In this document: positions 21,873 through 32,783 of the stretch, in pieces
How the letters are laid out: each line of letters begins with the position of its first letter
Position numbering within the stretch: the stretch's first letter is position 1
Assembly (NCBI GenBank): GCA_030267965.1
Contig: BRYA01001458.1
Location: forward strand, 3,740-53,082
Origin: Triparma columacea
Lineage: Eukaryota; Sar; Bolidophyceae; Parmales; Triparmaceae
Length of the DNA stretch: 49,343 nt
Reading direction: 5' to 3'
Translations under genes and position numbers: made by a program
Notes under the pieces: model-generated
The model's input: only the letters and a program-made list of their open reading frames with translations
Told to the model about the DNA's origin: nothing
The model's database searches: none

Positions 21873-23592
21873 CTACATCACCATAATGTCCTTCGGTCTT
21901 CTTTTAACCTTCCCTTCCCTCCTTTTCGCCTTCTCCGTTTTCCTGTTAACCTTCCCTTGCGCTTCCATCCTTAGAACGGAGTCCTGCAGTCCTCCCCCCT
22001 TCCCGATCATCCTTCTCATCCCTCCCCCCAGCTCTGAGGTAAGAGCGACGGGGATGGTGGGACCCTTCTTGGGGTTGGAGAGGTTCGCAGCCTCCTCGAG
22101 ATCGTAACCTCCGACTGTGTTGGCCTTCTCGTCCTTGAACTTCTTTATGATAGCCTTCTTCGACTCCTGCAGGGTTGAGAATAGTGAGAAGTGGTCGTCG
22201 AGGGTTTGTGTGTTTTAGCAATGCTAAATCTAGAATCGAAAAGTTCCAAACCTCACCTTATCCTTAATCTCCCTGAGTAGCTTTTTCTTATGCGTCTTAA
22301 CCTCTGCAACCTCGTTCAGAAGTGCCTTCTCCCTATCGTTACTTTTGTGTTAGTTTCAGGTTTTTGGGGTTTTTCCATACTTCTTATATAATATCTCGAA
22401 AAAGAACCGCACCATCGTCCCCCCCCAGCTCTCACCTTTTCTTGTCTTGAATTTCCCTCATCCTTTCCTTATGTCTTTTCTGTCTGTTCCTATCCGCCTT
22501 AGTTTTTTTCTTCTCTCTCTTCACAACGTTCCCAACCCTTCCAATCTCTCCTTCCCCTTCGCTTTCATCCTCCGAGCTTTCGCTATCGCTCCTAAGTATC
22601 GCCATAGTTTCCTCGCTCATACCATTCCCCAGTGGTTCCTTCTCCCACTTAACGAGTTCGTCTCTCCTTATCTCAGCGCTCACCGCGACCCCGAGCATCT
22701 GCTGGTGCGAGTCGAAGTCCGGGTTGTACGACTGTCCTTGTCTAGCGGGTGCGACGGCTAGGACGAGAGGCCTCTTGCTGTCGACGGCACCCCTGCGACC
22801 CCTCTTGTCCTTGTCGGCGCGGTAGGTTAGGGAGGGATTTAAGATCTCACTGCGGGTAAATCCAGGGACCATACCACGACGGTTTACTACTAACTTCTTC
22901 TTTGCCGATAGGTCCCTGCGGGTGTGTGTGTGTGTGTATTGGAAGGTGGGCGTGAGAAAAAATACCTGGGGGATGGGGTGCAAAACGGAATCCCTAGCTT
23001 TGGAGGGGGGGGGCTAACCATGGCCCGCGATGTCAAGTGGCCTTCTCACCTTTCCTCCTCTTCTGTGCTCCAGAGGTCCCTTACATCCTCCTTGATCTTT
23101 GCAGCCCTCTTGTTGGTGCGGGTGAGCTTCTTCTTCCCGGCTGACACGAGCTTCTTGAGCTCTTTGGCGGTCCTGGACTTGGCGAGCTTCTCAGCTTTCT
23201 TGTCGATTACAGACCTCTTACCACCGACATCCTTGAACTTGGTCTGGAGAGAAGTGGGGGGGAGGGGTGGGGGGGAGGTGAGTGGTGAGGGAAGGATGGT
23301 GCACGAAAGGTAGCCGCGATGAGCGGCTCAGCCTCTTTGCTCAGCCTCTTTGACATATCCTCCACATCTTCCCCCCCACACTAGCCTCTTGCTTCTCCTC
23401 CCATTTTCTCACCTCCTCCTCTAGCTTCATCCTCTTCCGCTTGCTAAGTTTTGAGCCCTCTGTGTCGATCTCAAAAAGATCCTCATCCGGTACATCGTCA
23501 TTGATTGCCTCTACTTTTGAGGTTGCTACCTCCGCCTCTAGTGCGCGGGACTCTTTAATGGCACGCTTGGTTCCTTTGCTCTTCTTGCCCAT
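21873..23592 (-). CDS. NOP53: ribosome biogenesis protein NOP53 (GLTSCR2)
   Basis: Five exons: 23592-23413, 23243-23050, 22915-22436, 22332-22257, 22166-21873. Phases match (0, 2, 2, 0), giving 407 aa. It starts MGKKSKGTKRAIKESRALE, then DLFEIDTEG. The middle exon has the family signature GQSYNPDFDSHQQML, preceded by RPLVLAVAPA. A long basic coiled-coil (KREKKKTKADRNRQKRHKERM) and the C-terminal region with PVALTSELGGGMRRM follow. NOP53 is a nucleolar factor that recruits the RNA exosome and Mtr4 to 7S pre-rRNA in 60S maturation. The protein is slightly shorter than yeast and human forms (455-478). The donor at 23413/23412 was chosen because the only open phase of the next exon requires it. 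Confidence 0.88.
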
Positions 23593-24216
23593 TTTTATAT
23601 TTAGTGGAGAAGTATTTAGTTGGTGTTAAGAGAGCTTTAGGAGGTTGAATAATGGGGATTGTTGCGTTAGAATATCGTATGAATGTAATAATGAATATGA
23701 GGATTAATATAATGAGGAATGTGAGGAAAAATGAGAGGAGAAATGAGAGGAGGAATCGAGTGGGCAGTGGGTAGTTCAAGTATTAGTGTGATTATGGCCC
23801 TTTTTTATAGTATATTAGCTTGACAAACACATTGCGATATCAATAAAGTTGATTTTAAAGAATACAAACTTACATTCAGAAAATTAGGGCGATTTGTTCC
23901 TTGGAGTGACAGAAAAGGGAGTGACAATCCCTGGGAAAATAAAATCGCAAAGTGCGCGGCGAACGATTGACTACACTTTAGACAACAGGGTTGTTTCTAG
24001 AATCGCAAATACATTATACACGGCTGACAAGCTCGGACTCTCTCTCTTCTAGAGCACCTCCTCCAGAGCACCTCCTCCCTCGCCAACAAGCCTTCGCCCT
24101 TTTTGATCCAGTCTCCTCAATTCTCCAAGAAACGCCGCACTGCACACATACACAGTAAACTATCACTCCACTACGAGAACAAGGCACAACAGAGAAATCA
24201 GAGAAAGTCCTCGGCC
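23593..24216. other. divergent intergenic region
   Basis: AT-rich spacer between NOP53 (minus) and the flavodoxin-like gene (plus); probably both promoters. It contains a direct repeat of CCTCCTCCAGAGCAC-type sequence at about 24055-24075. No gene recognised. Confidence 0.45.
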
Positions 24217-24747
24217 ATGAATGCCTCCATGACTGCCCCTGTTAGGGCCTCGCAAATCTCCATCATCTACGCTGATACTGAGAACAAATCAGCAGCTTAT
24301 GAAATAGCAAACCACGTCAGCTCAGCTCTAGAGTGCCACAAAGAATGTGAAGCTTCATGTTCCCTCGTCCCCCTCCCATCAACAGTTTCAGACCTCCCCT
24401 CATCCCCCACCTTAATCCTGATAATATCTGCCGACGCCGACGGATCTATCCCCCGGTCCGCCTCCAAGCTTCGTCGCTCCCTCTCCAAGTGTCCTCCCTT
24501 CTCCCCCCCCCGCTCCCTCGCCACCCTCCTCCTCGGCGGTGCCAAGTGTTCCAACTCCGCAAACCAGATGAGAGAAACATGCTTCGGGGCGGGGAGGAAA
24601 CTACACGCATCCATGTTGACATCCGGCTGCACACTCCTCCAAGAAACCTGTGAATCTAACGTCGAAATTGAGCCCCTTGAAACACACATAATACCTTGGA
24701 TAAACGTCCTCAAAAATCTCCTCTCCTCCCCACCCTCCTCCCCCTAA
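24217..24747 (+). CDS. free-standing flavodoxin-like domain protein
   Basis: Single exon, 176 aa from the ATG at 24217 (the frame is open further upstream but without an ATG). The order of elements follows the flavodoxin fold of diflavin reductases: ISIIYADTENKSAAYEIANH where the FMN phosphate loop would be, then LILIISADADGSIP in the position of the STTGDG loop. The end, ETHIIPWINVL, resembles the PWI-L end of the methionine synthase reductase flavodoxin domain. The usual T/S-rich phosphate-binding loop is poorly kept, so FMN binding is doubtful. No FAD/NADPH reductase domain follows. Could be a truncated relative or a partner protein. Confidence 0.5.
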   Translation: MNASMTAPVRASQISIIYADTENKSAAYEIANHVSSALECHKECEASCSLVPLPSTVSDLPSSPTLILIISADADGSIPRSASKLRRSLSKCPPFSPPRSLATLLLGGAKCSNSANQMRETCFGAGRKLHASMLTSGCTLLQETCESNVEIEPLETHIIPWINVLKNLLSSPPSSP

Positions 24748-25017
24748 AGGAACTAGTGAAGAGGAGAGGAGTGAGAGGAGAGAAGAAAGAGAGGGGAGAA
24801 GACTTGGGGTTTCAAATTTTTACGTTGACCATTTTGACAAGGTCGCCGAATGCCTATGTTGCGTCGAAATATCACAAATAATAAGATCAAAGACGCCGTT
24901 TTACATAAAAAACAGGACCATTTGGTAGATTTCTTCTGGTGAATCCTCGTGAATCCCTAACCGCGTGAATGTATATTTTCCACCGAGATCCTCTTGCATT
25001 CAACAGTGATTTTCGAG

Positions 25018-27318
25018 TTACAGAAACTCCAGAATCTCTCTCCACATAACTTTCGGGAGCCTCTTGCGTACCGCAGTTACCCCAAGTGTTTGCGCTTCTA
25101 TAATTCTTGTTTTTTCTTGTATAATTCTCTGTATGAGTATCTCTTTCTTTCCTCCAACTTTAACTCCAAGTTCCCTGCATATGTCTTTAAGTTGTGTGAC
25201 ATTCATGTGTTGTAGTTCTAGTTGTTGTTGCATTTGTAGTTCATCTATCATTGTGGTATCAACTCCGTCCTGTCGCTTCCTCTTTTTTTTGGTAGTAAAG
25301 AGTGTCTTGAGGCAGGTCAGAACGGTGACACGTGCATGTATGCGGTGCCACCTAGAGTGGAGGAGCTCCACGACAGTCGACATATTTTCATCGGCAGCGG
25401 CAGAGATTAGGGCAGTGCAGTTCGAGAAGCAGTCTTCACCGATGGAAACAGCAGGAGATAGAATGAGTTTCGTCAGGGCAGAGCAATCTTCGAAGGCGCT
25501 TTCGCCAATCGACGTCACTGAGTCCGGGATTGTGATGGCCGTGAGGGAGGAGCATCTGCAGAAGGCGCCAATGTCGATCATTGTCACTCCATCCGGGATG
25601 GTTATGGCCGTGAGGGAGGAGCATCCATTGAAGGCGTTATCGCCAATCTTCGTCACTCCATCAGGGATTGTGATGGCAGTGAGGGAGGAGCACTCAAAAA
25701 AGGCGCAAGATTCAATCATCGTCACTCCGTCTGGGATGGTTATGGCCGTGAGGGAGGAGCATCTGTTGAAGGCGTTATCGCCAATCTTCGTCACTGAGTC
25801 CGGGATGGTGATGGCCGTGAGGGAGGAGCAGTCGTAAAAGGCATAACTGAAAATCTCCGTCACTCCGTCTGGGATGGTGATGACCGTGAGGGAGGAGCAT
25901 CCCCTGAAGGCGGCTTTGCCAATCGTCCTCACTGAGTCCGGGATGGTGATGGCCGTGAGGGAGGAGCAGTAGTAAAAGGCATAACTGCGAATCTCCGTCA
26001 CTCCGTCAGGGATGGTGATGGCCATGAGGGAGGAGCATCCGTAGAAGGTGTTATCGGCAATTGTCGTCACTGAGTCCGGGATTGTGATGGCTGTGAGGGA
26101 GGAGCATCCCCTGAAGGCACGATTGCCAATCGTCGTCACTCCGTCCGGGATTGTGATGGCCGTGAGGGAGGAGCATCCAGAGAAGGCGCAATATCTAATC
26201 CACGTCACTCCGTCCGGGATGGTGATGGCCGTGAGGGAGGAGCATCTATAGAAGGCGCCCTCGCCAATCGACGTCACAGAGTCCGGGATTATGATGGCTG
26301 CGAGGGAGGAGCATCCGCTGAAGGCGCTATTGCCAATCTTTGTCACTCCTTCTGCAAAAGTCACTTCTGTGATTTCACTAACTTCATAATCTTCATAATC
26401 TTCGAAGCTCCCTGGTCCGGAGTATACTGCTGTTTTGGAAAGGGGAGAGTCCCCATCATCTGGGTCGTCATAGTCATCACTATCGTCATCACCATTGTCA
26501 TCACTATAGTCATCGTGCCACGAACGGAGAAGGGCCTCGACAGTCGACATATTTTGATCGTCAGCGGCAGAGATTAGGGCGGTGCAGTTGAGGAAGCAGT
26601 CTTCATCGATGAAGACGGTGGGAGATAAACTGAGTGTCGTCAGGGCGGAGCATCCGTTGAAGGCGTTACCACCAATCTTCGTCACTGAGTCCGGGATGGT
26701 GATGGCCGTGAGGGAGGAGCAGTCGTAAAAGGCATAACTGAAAATCTCCGTCACTCCGTCTGGGATGGTGATGGCCGTGAGGGAGGAGCATTCGTAGAAG
26801 GCGTTAATGCCAATCCACGCCAATCCGTCAGGGAGGGTGATGGAAGTGAGGGAGGAGCAATTTCTGAAGGTGCTATCGCCAATCATAGTAACTGACTCTG
26901 GGATTGTGATGGCTGCGAGAGAGGAGCAATCACAGAAGGCGTAATTGCCAATCATCGTCACAGAGTCTGGGATTGTGATGGCTGCGAGAGAGTAGAATCC
27001 CCAGAAGGCGCCATCGCCAATCCACGCCAATCCGTCAGGGAGGGTGATGGACGTGAGGGAGGAGCATCCGTTGAAGGCGTAATTGCCAATCCTTCTCACA
27101 CCGTCCGGGATTGTGATTGCTGCGAGGGAGGAGCATCCGTAGAAGGCGCATTCGCCAATAGTCGTCACTCCATCCGGGATTGTGATGGCTGCGAGGGAGG
27201 AGCATCCTTCGAAGGCGCGTTCGCCAATCGTTGTCACTCCCTTTGCAAAAGTCACCTCTGTGAGTTTACGATCATATTGGAAGGTCTCTTTACCAGAGTA
27301 TACTGCTGATTTGGGCAT
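25018..27318 (-). CDS. LRR_5 (BspA-type) leucine-rich repeat protein with SAP domain
   Basis: Single exon, 766 aa, starting MPKSAVYSGKETF. It has two arrays of 23-residue BspA-type repeats (consensus AF-GCSSLTAITIPDGVT-IG): about nine units in the first half and about thirteen in the second. The arrays are joined by a very acidic linker (DDYSDDNGDDDSDDYDD). Each half begins with an AVYSG motif and ends with ED-CF-NCTALISAA-D-NMSTV, so the gene arose by internal duplication plus repeat expansion. Near residues 690-730 is a SAP-like helix pair (NVTQLKDICRELGVKVGGKK), a DNA-binding motif, so the protein may be intracellular. No signal peptide or TM segment. Function unknown; repeat number likely varies. 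Confidence 0.88.
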   Translation of the reverse strand: MPKSAVYSGKETFQYDRKLTEVTFAKGVTTIGERAFEGCSSLAAITIPDGVTTIGECAFYGCSSLAAITIPDGVRRIGNYAFNGCSSLTSITLPDGLAWIGDGAFWGFYSLAAITIPDSVTMIGNYAFCDCSSLAAITIPESVTMIGDSTFRNCSSLTSITLPDGLAWIGINAFYECSSLTAITIPDGVTEIFSYAFYDCSSLTAITIPDSVTKIGGNAFNGCSALTTLSLSPTVFIDEDCFLNCTALISAADDQNMSTVEALLRSWHDDYSDDNGDDDSDDYDDPDDGDSPLSKTAVYSGPGSFEDYEDYEVSEITEVTFAEGVTKIGNSAFSGCSSLAAIIIPDSVTSIGEGAFYRCSSLTAITIPDGVTWIRYCAFSGCSSLTAITIPDGVTTIGNRAFRGCSSLTAITIPDSVTTIADNTFYGCSSLMAITIPDGVTEIRSYAFYYCSSLTAITIPDSVRTIGKAAFRGCSSLTVITIPDGVTEIFSYAFYDCSSLTAITIPDSVTKIGDNAFNRCSSLTAITIPDGVTMIESCAFFECSSLTAITIPDGVTKIGDNAFNGCSSLTAITIPDGVTMIDIGAFCRCSSLTAITIPDSVTSIGESAFEDCSALTKLILSPAVSIGEDCFSNCTALISAAADENMSTVVELLHSRWHRIHARVTVLTCLKTLFTTKKKRKRQDGVDTTMIDELQMQQQLELQHMNVTQLKDICRELGVKVGGKKEILIQRIIQEKTRIIEAQTLGVTAVRKRLPKVMWREILEFL

Positions 27319-27762
27319 CTTGTGGGAAGGATTTGAGAAGTATTTGGGAAGGATGAAAGATAAAGTCCTGACAGCGCTTGAGTTAGGGTATGGCGTGAAT
27401 GTTTAGAAGGAGAGGAGGAGATTGGAAGTTAGGATTTGACGATGTAGTTTTTTGGGACAAAATTTTAGCTAAACCCTGTAATGTGTTTGGATTTGGTGGA
27501 GATAGAAGTATCGTTGTTGGTATTTTGAAGAGTGTAGTCGGCTGTAAAAAGTATTTAAAGCCTATAATACAATCTAAAATGCAGTCTAAAATACAGTCAT
27601 CCCAGTTTTCTGAACAAAATAAGCACAATTTTCGAAATCCTCCTTCAGAGTAAGTACTCATATCGACGTAAATTATACATTATAAGACATCTAACATATC
27701 CAACCAACTAAATCATCTTCATCATCTCCCATCACATCTTAAAAGCAGTCTAAAATACCACC
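27319..27762. other. divergent intergenic region
   Basis: Promoter space between the LRR gene (minus) and the HugZ-like gene (plus). AT-rich; an 84-codon plus-strand frame (27399-27653) shows no recognisable content. A short motif CAGTCTAAAATAC occurs at about 27582 and again at about 27745. Confidence 0.45.
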
Positions 27763-29081
27763 ATGACCATGATACAATCTATCGAAGCTGTTTTCTTCCT
27801 CTTGCTCATCACCCATGTTGGTTCATTCGCCCCTCAAGCCTTCTCCTTATGTCCCACTTTCGCTTTATCCACCTCCCTTAAACCAGCTCGTCGGGCCGTG
27901 ATAACCTGGGCAAAGAACGAGGCAACCCATGATGTTAAGTCAGACTTCCAAGGGGAGATGGATCCTGAAGAGGTGAGAGTCTGGCTGTGCGTGTGGCTTT
28001 ACACAAGCGCACCTGCCTGCTTATGTGCTGGACAGGGTCCCACACCCTTGTTGATTGTCCCCCCCTTCCCTGATTCACGCTTTCTTCCTTCTGACCCCCC
28101 CTCCCCCCCACCCCCCCCCCCCCTTTCCCTTACCCAAGTTGAGAGTCCAAGAAGCTCTAGCTTCACATCAGCAAGCGGCTCCTCGTCTAGACTTCGCAAC
28201 CTCTGTCCGTTCCCTCGTTGCCTACCAGCATGGTTTCGCTGTCCTCTCCACCAACTCCAAGTCAACTCCTGGTTTCCCCTCCGGTTCCGTCGTAGGTTTC
28301 GCTCCCGACGACCTTGGTAGGCCCGTATTTGTGTTCTCCGGGATGTCCGGACACACGCAGGACGTGCTCGTGGACCCCAAGTGCTCGCTTACGGTGGCGA
28401 GCCAGGACTTTAAGGGTGCGGCGGACGGGAGGGTTAATTTGATGGGCACTATGGAGAAGATACCAAGGGATGAAATCGATTCTTTGAAGGAGGTGAGCCA
28501 TGGGACCAAGTTTCAAAGGGGGAAGGGGGAGAGCGTTTGCATAGTGTGACAGTTGCCGTAGCCTGAGGTGGCTAACTCCTCAATTTGCTTTGTCATCCTC
28601 ATCTTCTTCTTCCTCCTCCTCCTCCTCCTCGCAGCTTTACCTCTCCAAGCACCCGAACGCTTTCTGGGTAAACTTTGGTGACTTCAACTGGTTCAGATTG
28701 AATGTCGAGAACGTCCGTTTCGTCGGCGGTTTCGCCAGGGCTGGCGACGTCTCTGCTTCAGACTACGCCTCCAGCTCCCCCGACCCCATCGTCGCAGTGG
28801 GGGGCAAGGTAGGACAGCACATGAACGAAGACCACGAGGAGGCTACTCTCGCCATGATCAAACACTACATAGGGATCGAAGTTGAGGCTGCGAAGATTGT
28901 GGCGATGGACAGTCTGGGCATGGATATTGTGGTGGCGAGGACACCGAGGGGGGGAGACCAGCCGCAGCAGTTCAAGATCAGACTTCCATTTGAGGAGCCA
29001 GTGAAGGAGAGGAAGGATATCAAGGACCAGATTGTTAAAATGACGCAGGCATCGTCGTCGACCAAGGCAGCTGCAGAATGA
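27763..29081 (+). CDS. plastid HugZ-like (PNPOx-fold + DUF2470) protein
   Basis: Three exons: 27763-27972, 28139-28492, 28635-29081; all junctions phase 0, 336 aa. The leader MTMIQSIEAVFFLLLITHVGS followed by FAPQAF fits a bipartite plastid signal with the ASAFAP-type Phe. The PNPOx-like split-barrel domain follows (SLVAYQHGFAVLSTNS, FSGMSGHTQDVLVDPKCSL, VNLMGTMEKIP). Then comes a C-terminal DUF2470 domain with HMNEDHEEATLAMIKHY, the His-containing motif of heme-utilisation HugZ proteins. In plants the relatives include the glutamyl-tRNA reductase-binding protein in plastids. A role in plastid heme or tetrapyrrole metabolism is inferred from that. Intron 1 carries a long C run (28089-28125). 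Confidence 0.85.
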
Positions 29082-29125
29082 GAGACAAACTCTTAAATCC
29101 ATCACTTCGTAATGCAGTGCATTGA

Positions 29126-29167
29126 ACGTTCTGATTAAACAAAAGCACGTTCTGATTAAACAAAAGC
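29126..29167. repeat. 21-bp direct repeat in 3' flank
   Basis: Two adjacent copies of ACGTTCTGATTAAACAAAAG plus C, between the convergent HugZ-like and RAD23 genes. Confidence 0.9.
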
Positions 29168-29245
29168 ACGTTCGTGTATTATTTTCATGCTCACGTCCGG
29201 CGTTCTGAAGCCCCCGAACCTCCCCCCCCTCCCCCTAGTTCGTGC

Positions 29246-30600
29246 TTACATGCCTTCAAATCCCCCGTCCATCAAAAGGTTCGCAGCCAGCTCCTCGTTC
29301 TTGTCGCACGCAAGGTAAGCCTGCGCCGCCGAGTTCCTGTCAAACCCCATGGCCGTGAGCCTGTCGACTGCAGCCATTTCCTCAGCGGTAAGCCTGACGA
29401 CACCTGGGGGATCTCCACCGCCTGCCCCTCCGCCCATGCCCTGGGCGCCCGCCATTATCGACTGAAGTTGCTCAGGGGGCCTGCGGTGATCGAATCGGGA
29501 AAAGCGAGCAGAGCGGTTAGCAAAGTAATTTTAAACCTCTTCTTCTATCCTCCTCCCCTCTTACATTGATCCGATCATCTGAGTAGCTTGTTCGAGTTGT
29601 TGCGGCGTCAAGCCGATCATCTGAGCCATCTGGGCGCGCTGCGCCGGGGGCATAGAATTCAACATCTGCATCATCTGAGCCGGCTCCATCCCCATCCCAC
29701 CGCCCATGCCCCCACCCATCCCTCCCACCCCTCCAGGAGGCGCTGCTGCTGGCGTCGGCGTAGCGGCGGGGACTTCCGAATTCATGATTTCGAGGAAGGC
29801 TGCCTGATTCTCGTTAATCTCGCGGAGGAGGTCGGGGTCCTGGGCTCCGATGGTCTGCAGAACTTGTTGAAGGGCAGCAGGGTTGGTTTGGACTAGGGTA
29901 CGGAGCTGATTGAACTGGGGATGGTTGCGTAGCCTGGCTAGCGGGACGCCGGTCGCAGAACCAGTGGGGGCGGTAGCTGAAGGAGCGGCGACGGGTGTTT
30001 GGGCAGGAGCCGGAGCGGGAGTGTCGGGGAGACCGGAGAAGAGGAACTCAACAGCAAGCTGTGGGTTTCCTCCAGCTAAGAAGCGACGGTGATGAGAGCG
30101 AAGATGGTTAGACGCCGCAGTTCGTTGACTTCTGCGACTCACTGCTCTCGCCACTTACCTGCCGAAAGCGCAGCACGGCACTGGTCCTCGGGGAAGCCCA
30201 TGTTCATAAGTTCGTTGACCTGTGCATCAGAAACAGCAGGCGCACTTGCGGGAGAAGGAGCAGCCGCCGCGGGGGCGGGAGCAGCCGCCGCGGGGGCAGG
30301 TGTTGGGGCGGGCGTTGGGGTGGGCGCAGGGGTTGGCGCGGGAGCGCTCGTCGCAGCCGGAGCAGCAGCACTTTTCTTCGCTTTGGAAATCATCACCACA
30401 AGGAAGTCTGTCTCCTTAATCCCGCACTTCTCCACAGTGTCGTCGTCCTTTAACACCTTCCCGCTATGGATGAGCTTGACAAGATCTACAGTCGTCGACT
30501 TCTCAGTTGCCACAAGCCCCTTGAGCTGGGCGACCGTGCTAGAAGGCTCTGCAGTGAGGGTGAACTTGGCACCCTGGAGGGTTTTCACAGTAAGCTGCAT
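29246..30600 (-). CDS. RAD23: UV excision repair protein RAD23
   Basis: Three exons: 30600-30159, 30075-29565, 29480-29246, joined in phases 1 and 2, giving 395 aa. The ubiquitin-like domain starts MQLTVKTLQGAKFTL. A Pro/Ala-rich linker follows, then UBA1 (VNELMNMGFPEDQCRAALSA, split by intron 1, then GGNPQLAVEFLFSG). The XPC-binding domain has PQFNQLRTLVQTNPAALQQV and LLREINENQAAFLEIMN. The C-terminal UBA2 has VDRLTAMGFDRNSAAQAYLA and ends NLLMDGGFEGM. RAD23 shuttles ubiquitinated proteins to the proteasome and stabilises XPC/Rad4 in nucleotide excision repair. Length fits the family. A CAG six bases before the ATG suggests a 5'-UTR intron. Confidence 0.95.
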
Positions 30601-31014
30601 AGGCCTGCGAGAAGAAGTCAAGAGGAAAGAGGGTCAATTTGTTAGAAAATGAGAGTAGGAAGGAGCCAGAGGGCAGTTCTCCGTAAGAGTCCGGGGGGAG
30701 GGAAGTGCCAATTGTTTTGAAAGGATATTTATAGATGTCCGAGGCGATTCATAGGACGTATATGGATATAGTTGGGCGCATGGTGGAGAGAATCGAGCGG
30801 AGAGACATTCAATCCAAATCTCTTGAACTCACATCAAATTTGAGAAATTAGAAATAGAAGAATTTCACCAGTTAAAGAAGTTATAGTCCGTTAGTGGGTG
30901 TTCGGCGATCTAAGAGTGAATAGGACATCAAAAAGTTGTCAGTAGGTAAACGACGTAGTTCCAAAGTCGTGAATCCCCCCTCAACCATCCCGACCCTCCG
31001 GTTTAGAGTGAATT
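30601..31014. other. divergent intergenic region RAD23 / ATG12
   Basis: No gene seen. Presumed promoters for both flanking genes. Confidence 0.45.
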
Positions 31015-31397
31015 ATGGCGACCCCCACCGCTCCCTCCCCCCCAAAGACCAAGATCCAGTTCGTTCCTGTAGGAAGCGCCCCGATTCTAACGAAAACTAA
31101 GTACAAACTTTCCTCTTCTGAGCCCTTCTCCTCAGTCTCAATGTTCCTTCGTAGGTGAGAAGATACCTGGTGTCTCACCTCCGTGACACCACATTGTTCT
31201 TATCCATTATCCTGCCCCTTCTTGCTTCGCTTATCCATCGCAGGATCCTCGCCTTGCCTCAAGAAACAGGGCTGTTCATTTACATCGGGAACTCATTCTC
31301 CCCGAACCCAATGGAACTGGTGGGTGAAATAGATAAATGCTTCAGCGTTAATGGGGAGCTGCAAGTACATTACTGTCTACAAGAAGCGTGGGGCTGA
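31015..31397 (+). CDS. ATG12: autophagy ubiquitin-like protein ATG12
   Basis: Two exons, 31015-31154 and 31244-31397, joined in phase 2 (AG + G = Arg), giving 97 aa. Motifs match ATG12: KIQFVPVGSAPILTKTKYKL, then FLRRILALPQETGLFIYI, NSFSPNPMELVGEIDKCF and the end VHYCLQEAWG. The C-terminal Gly directly after Trp is the residue activated by ATG7 and joined to ATG5 by ATG10. The conjugate then drives ATG8 lipidation at the phagophore. The N-terminal extension is short, giving a protein shorter than yeast Atg12 (186) and close to plant forms. Neither exon alone is long, so this gene is easy to miss. Confidence 0.93.
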
Positions 31398-31436
31398 GAA
31401 ACATACAGTTACCCAAGTTGCATGATACATTAAACA

Positions 31437-32694
31437 TCACAACATTATCTTCTCCGCCATCAACCTCCCCACCTCGTCCCCCGCCTTTGCTCCGTATCCA
31501 TTACACCCCCCTAGCAGGCCGACCTTGCCTCCCCCCAAAACCTCCATGAAAGGCTCACCCGTCGTCGTATCTGTCGTAATCCCATTGCAAACAATCTCCA
31601 CCTTGACAGGCTCCACTTCTGGGAAAAACTTGCGCCACAATTCCAGCATACCTATCTCAGCCGCAGCCTGCGTTGGCGACCAGCGAAGCGACGAGTAAGG
31701 GGGGGTGGCTTGGATATAGCATGGGTAGCAAGAAGCAGATCACTAAAGCAGATCACTACGCAGCTCGCTGCCTCGCTCATTGCCTCACCTTCTTCTCTCC
31801 CCCCTCCCTATACCATTTATCAATAGCACCCTTATTCCTCCCATCAACTATCTCCTCAAACCATTTCCCGTGCCCCATCTTCGCCCTCCAACTCCTCCTC
31901 CCCCCCTCCCCCTCCTCCACAACTGGCGGAACGTAATAAAAGCTGTCCATCGGTTCTTCCCCTGCAGACCCTTTTGTCGGACCCCCATACACCATTGTAC
32001 AACGTGGCAACTTGTCAACATCCTTCTCACTCACCCAAACACTCAAAGTATACTGTGTCTTCAAAGAAACTCCTTCGACTCCCCCCCAAATGTCTCCCTC
32101 CCCCCCTGCTAAATGAATCGGAATCGTGTTCACGTACGCCCCGGCGGCGACAACAACCTTCTCTCCCTTCACCACTGCCCCACCCTCGACCTCCACCTCT
32201 ACTCCATCCTCCACCACCCGAACCTCGTCCACGCTGCCGTCAATCACGACCCCACCCAAACTCTTGAACTTCCCCTCCATCTCCTCCCTCCACTTGATGA
32301 CATTGAAATATCCCGCGTTTTCTTTCTGTGGGAAGTACTGCCACTCCCCACTCCCCTCAGCCCTCACGCAGTACTCCGCCGGTATACCTCCTTGTATCCC
32401 CCCATCTTGAGCCCGACTCCATGAAGACGAACCATTCGCAATCCCAACGTAGCCACATTCCACCAACTCGACACCCCGGTGTTTCATCGATGCGATAGAA
32501 CGTGCGGCGGCGGTCTTCCAAAACGCGGCCTTGTTAGACTGCTGGATTCGGTACAGTCTACTAGTGTCGTTGTGTGCAGTGTGGGATATTGAGGTAGGAC
32601 GCACTATAGCGACCTTTTTGTTTGCCTCAAGGAGATAAAGCGCCGTCGATAGCCCAAAACACCCGCCTCCAACCACAACGTAGCCTGTGCCCAT
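31437..32694 (-). CDS. FAD-dependent amine/amino-acid oxidase-like protein (DAO family)
   Basis: Two exons, 32694-31789 and 31667-31437, phase 0, 378 aa. The chosen ATG gives MGTGYVVVGGGCFGLSTALYLLE, a GxGxxG-type dinucleotide-binding motif (GGGCFG) directly at the N-terminus. A second FAD-contact region, KVVVAAGAYVNTIP, lies in the middle, and the C-terminal GLLGGCNGYGAKAGDEVGRLMAE matches the sarcosine oxidase/DAO family end (G-NG-G-K-AP-G). It probably oxidises an N-methyl or secondary amino acid, with FAD reduced and peroxide formed. The covalent-FAD Cys of monomeric sarcosine oxidase was not searched for reliably. An upstream in-frame extension to 32826 lacks support. Confidence 0.82.
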
Positions 32695-32783
32695 TTGGGA
32701 AACTATTATAATTTGCTGTTGCCAGGAAGGGTTATATCTGACTTTAAATTCGAGTCCCCCACCAGCCTTGTCAGCCCCTGACG

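Noticed and set aside
25064..25837. Plus-strand frame with periodic VREEH repeats
   Set aside because: The periodicity is the 69-bp LRR unit read backwards; the minus strand has the LRR_5 consensus.
27399..27653. Plus-strand 84-codon frame before the HugZ-like gene
   Set aside because: No homology or splice fit; lies in the promoter region.
28605..28634. Poly-Ser coding run (TCC/TCT repeats) before exon 3 of the HugZ-like gene
   Set aside because: It is the polypyrimidine tract of the intron ending CTCGCAG at 28634; splicing there joins the two protein halves in frame.
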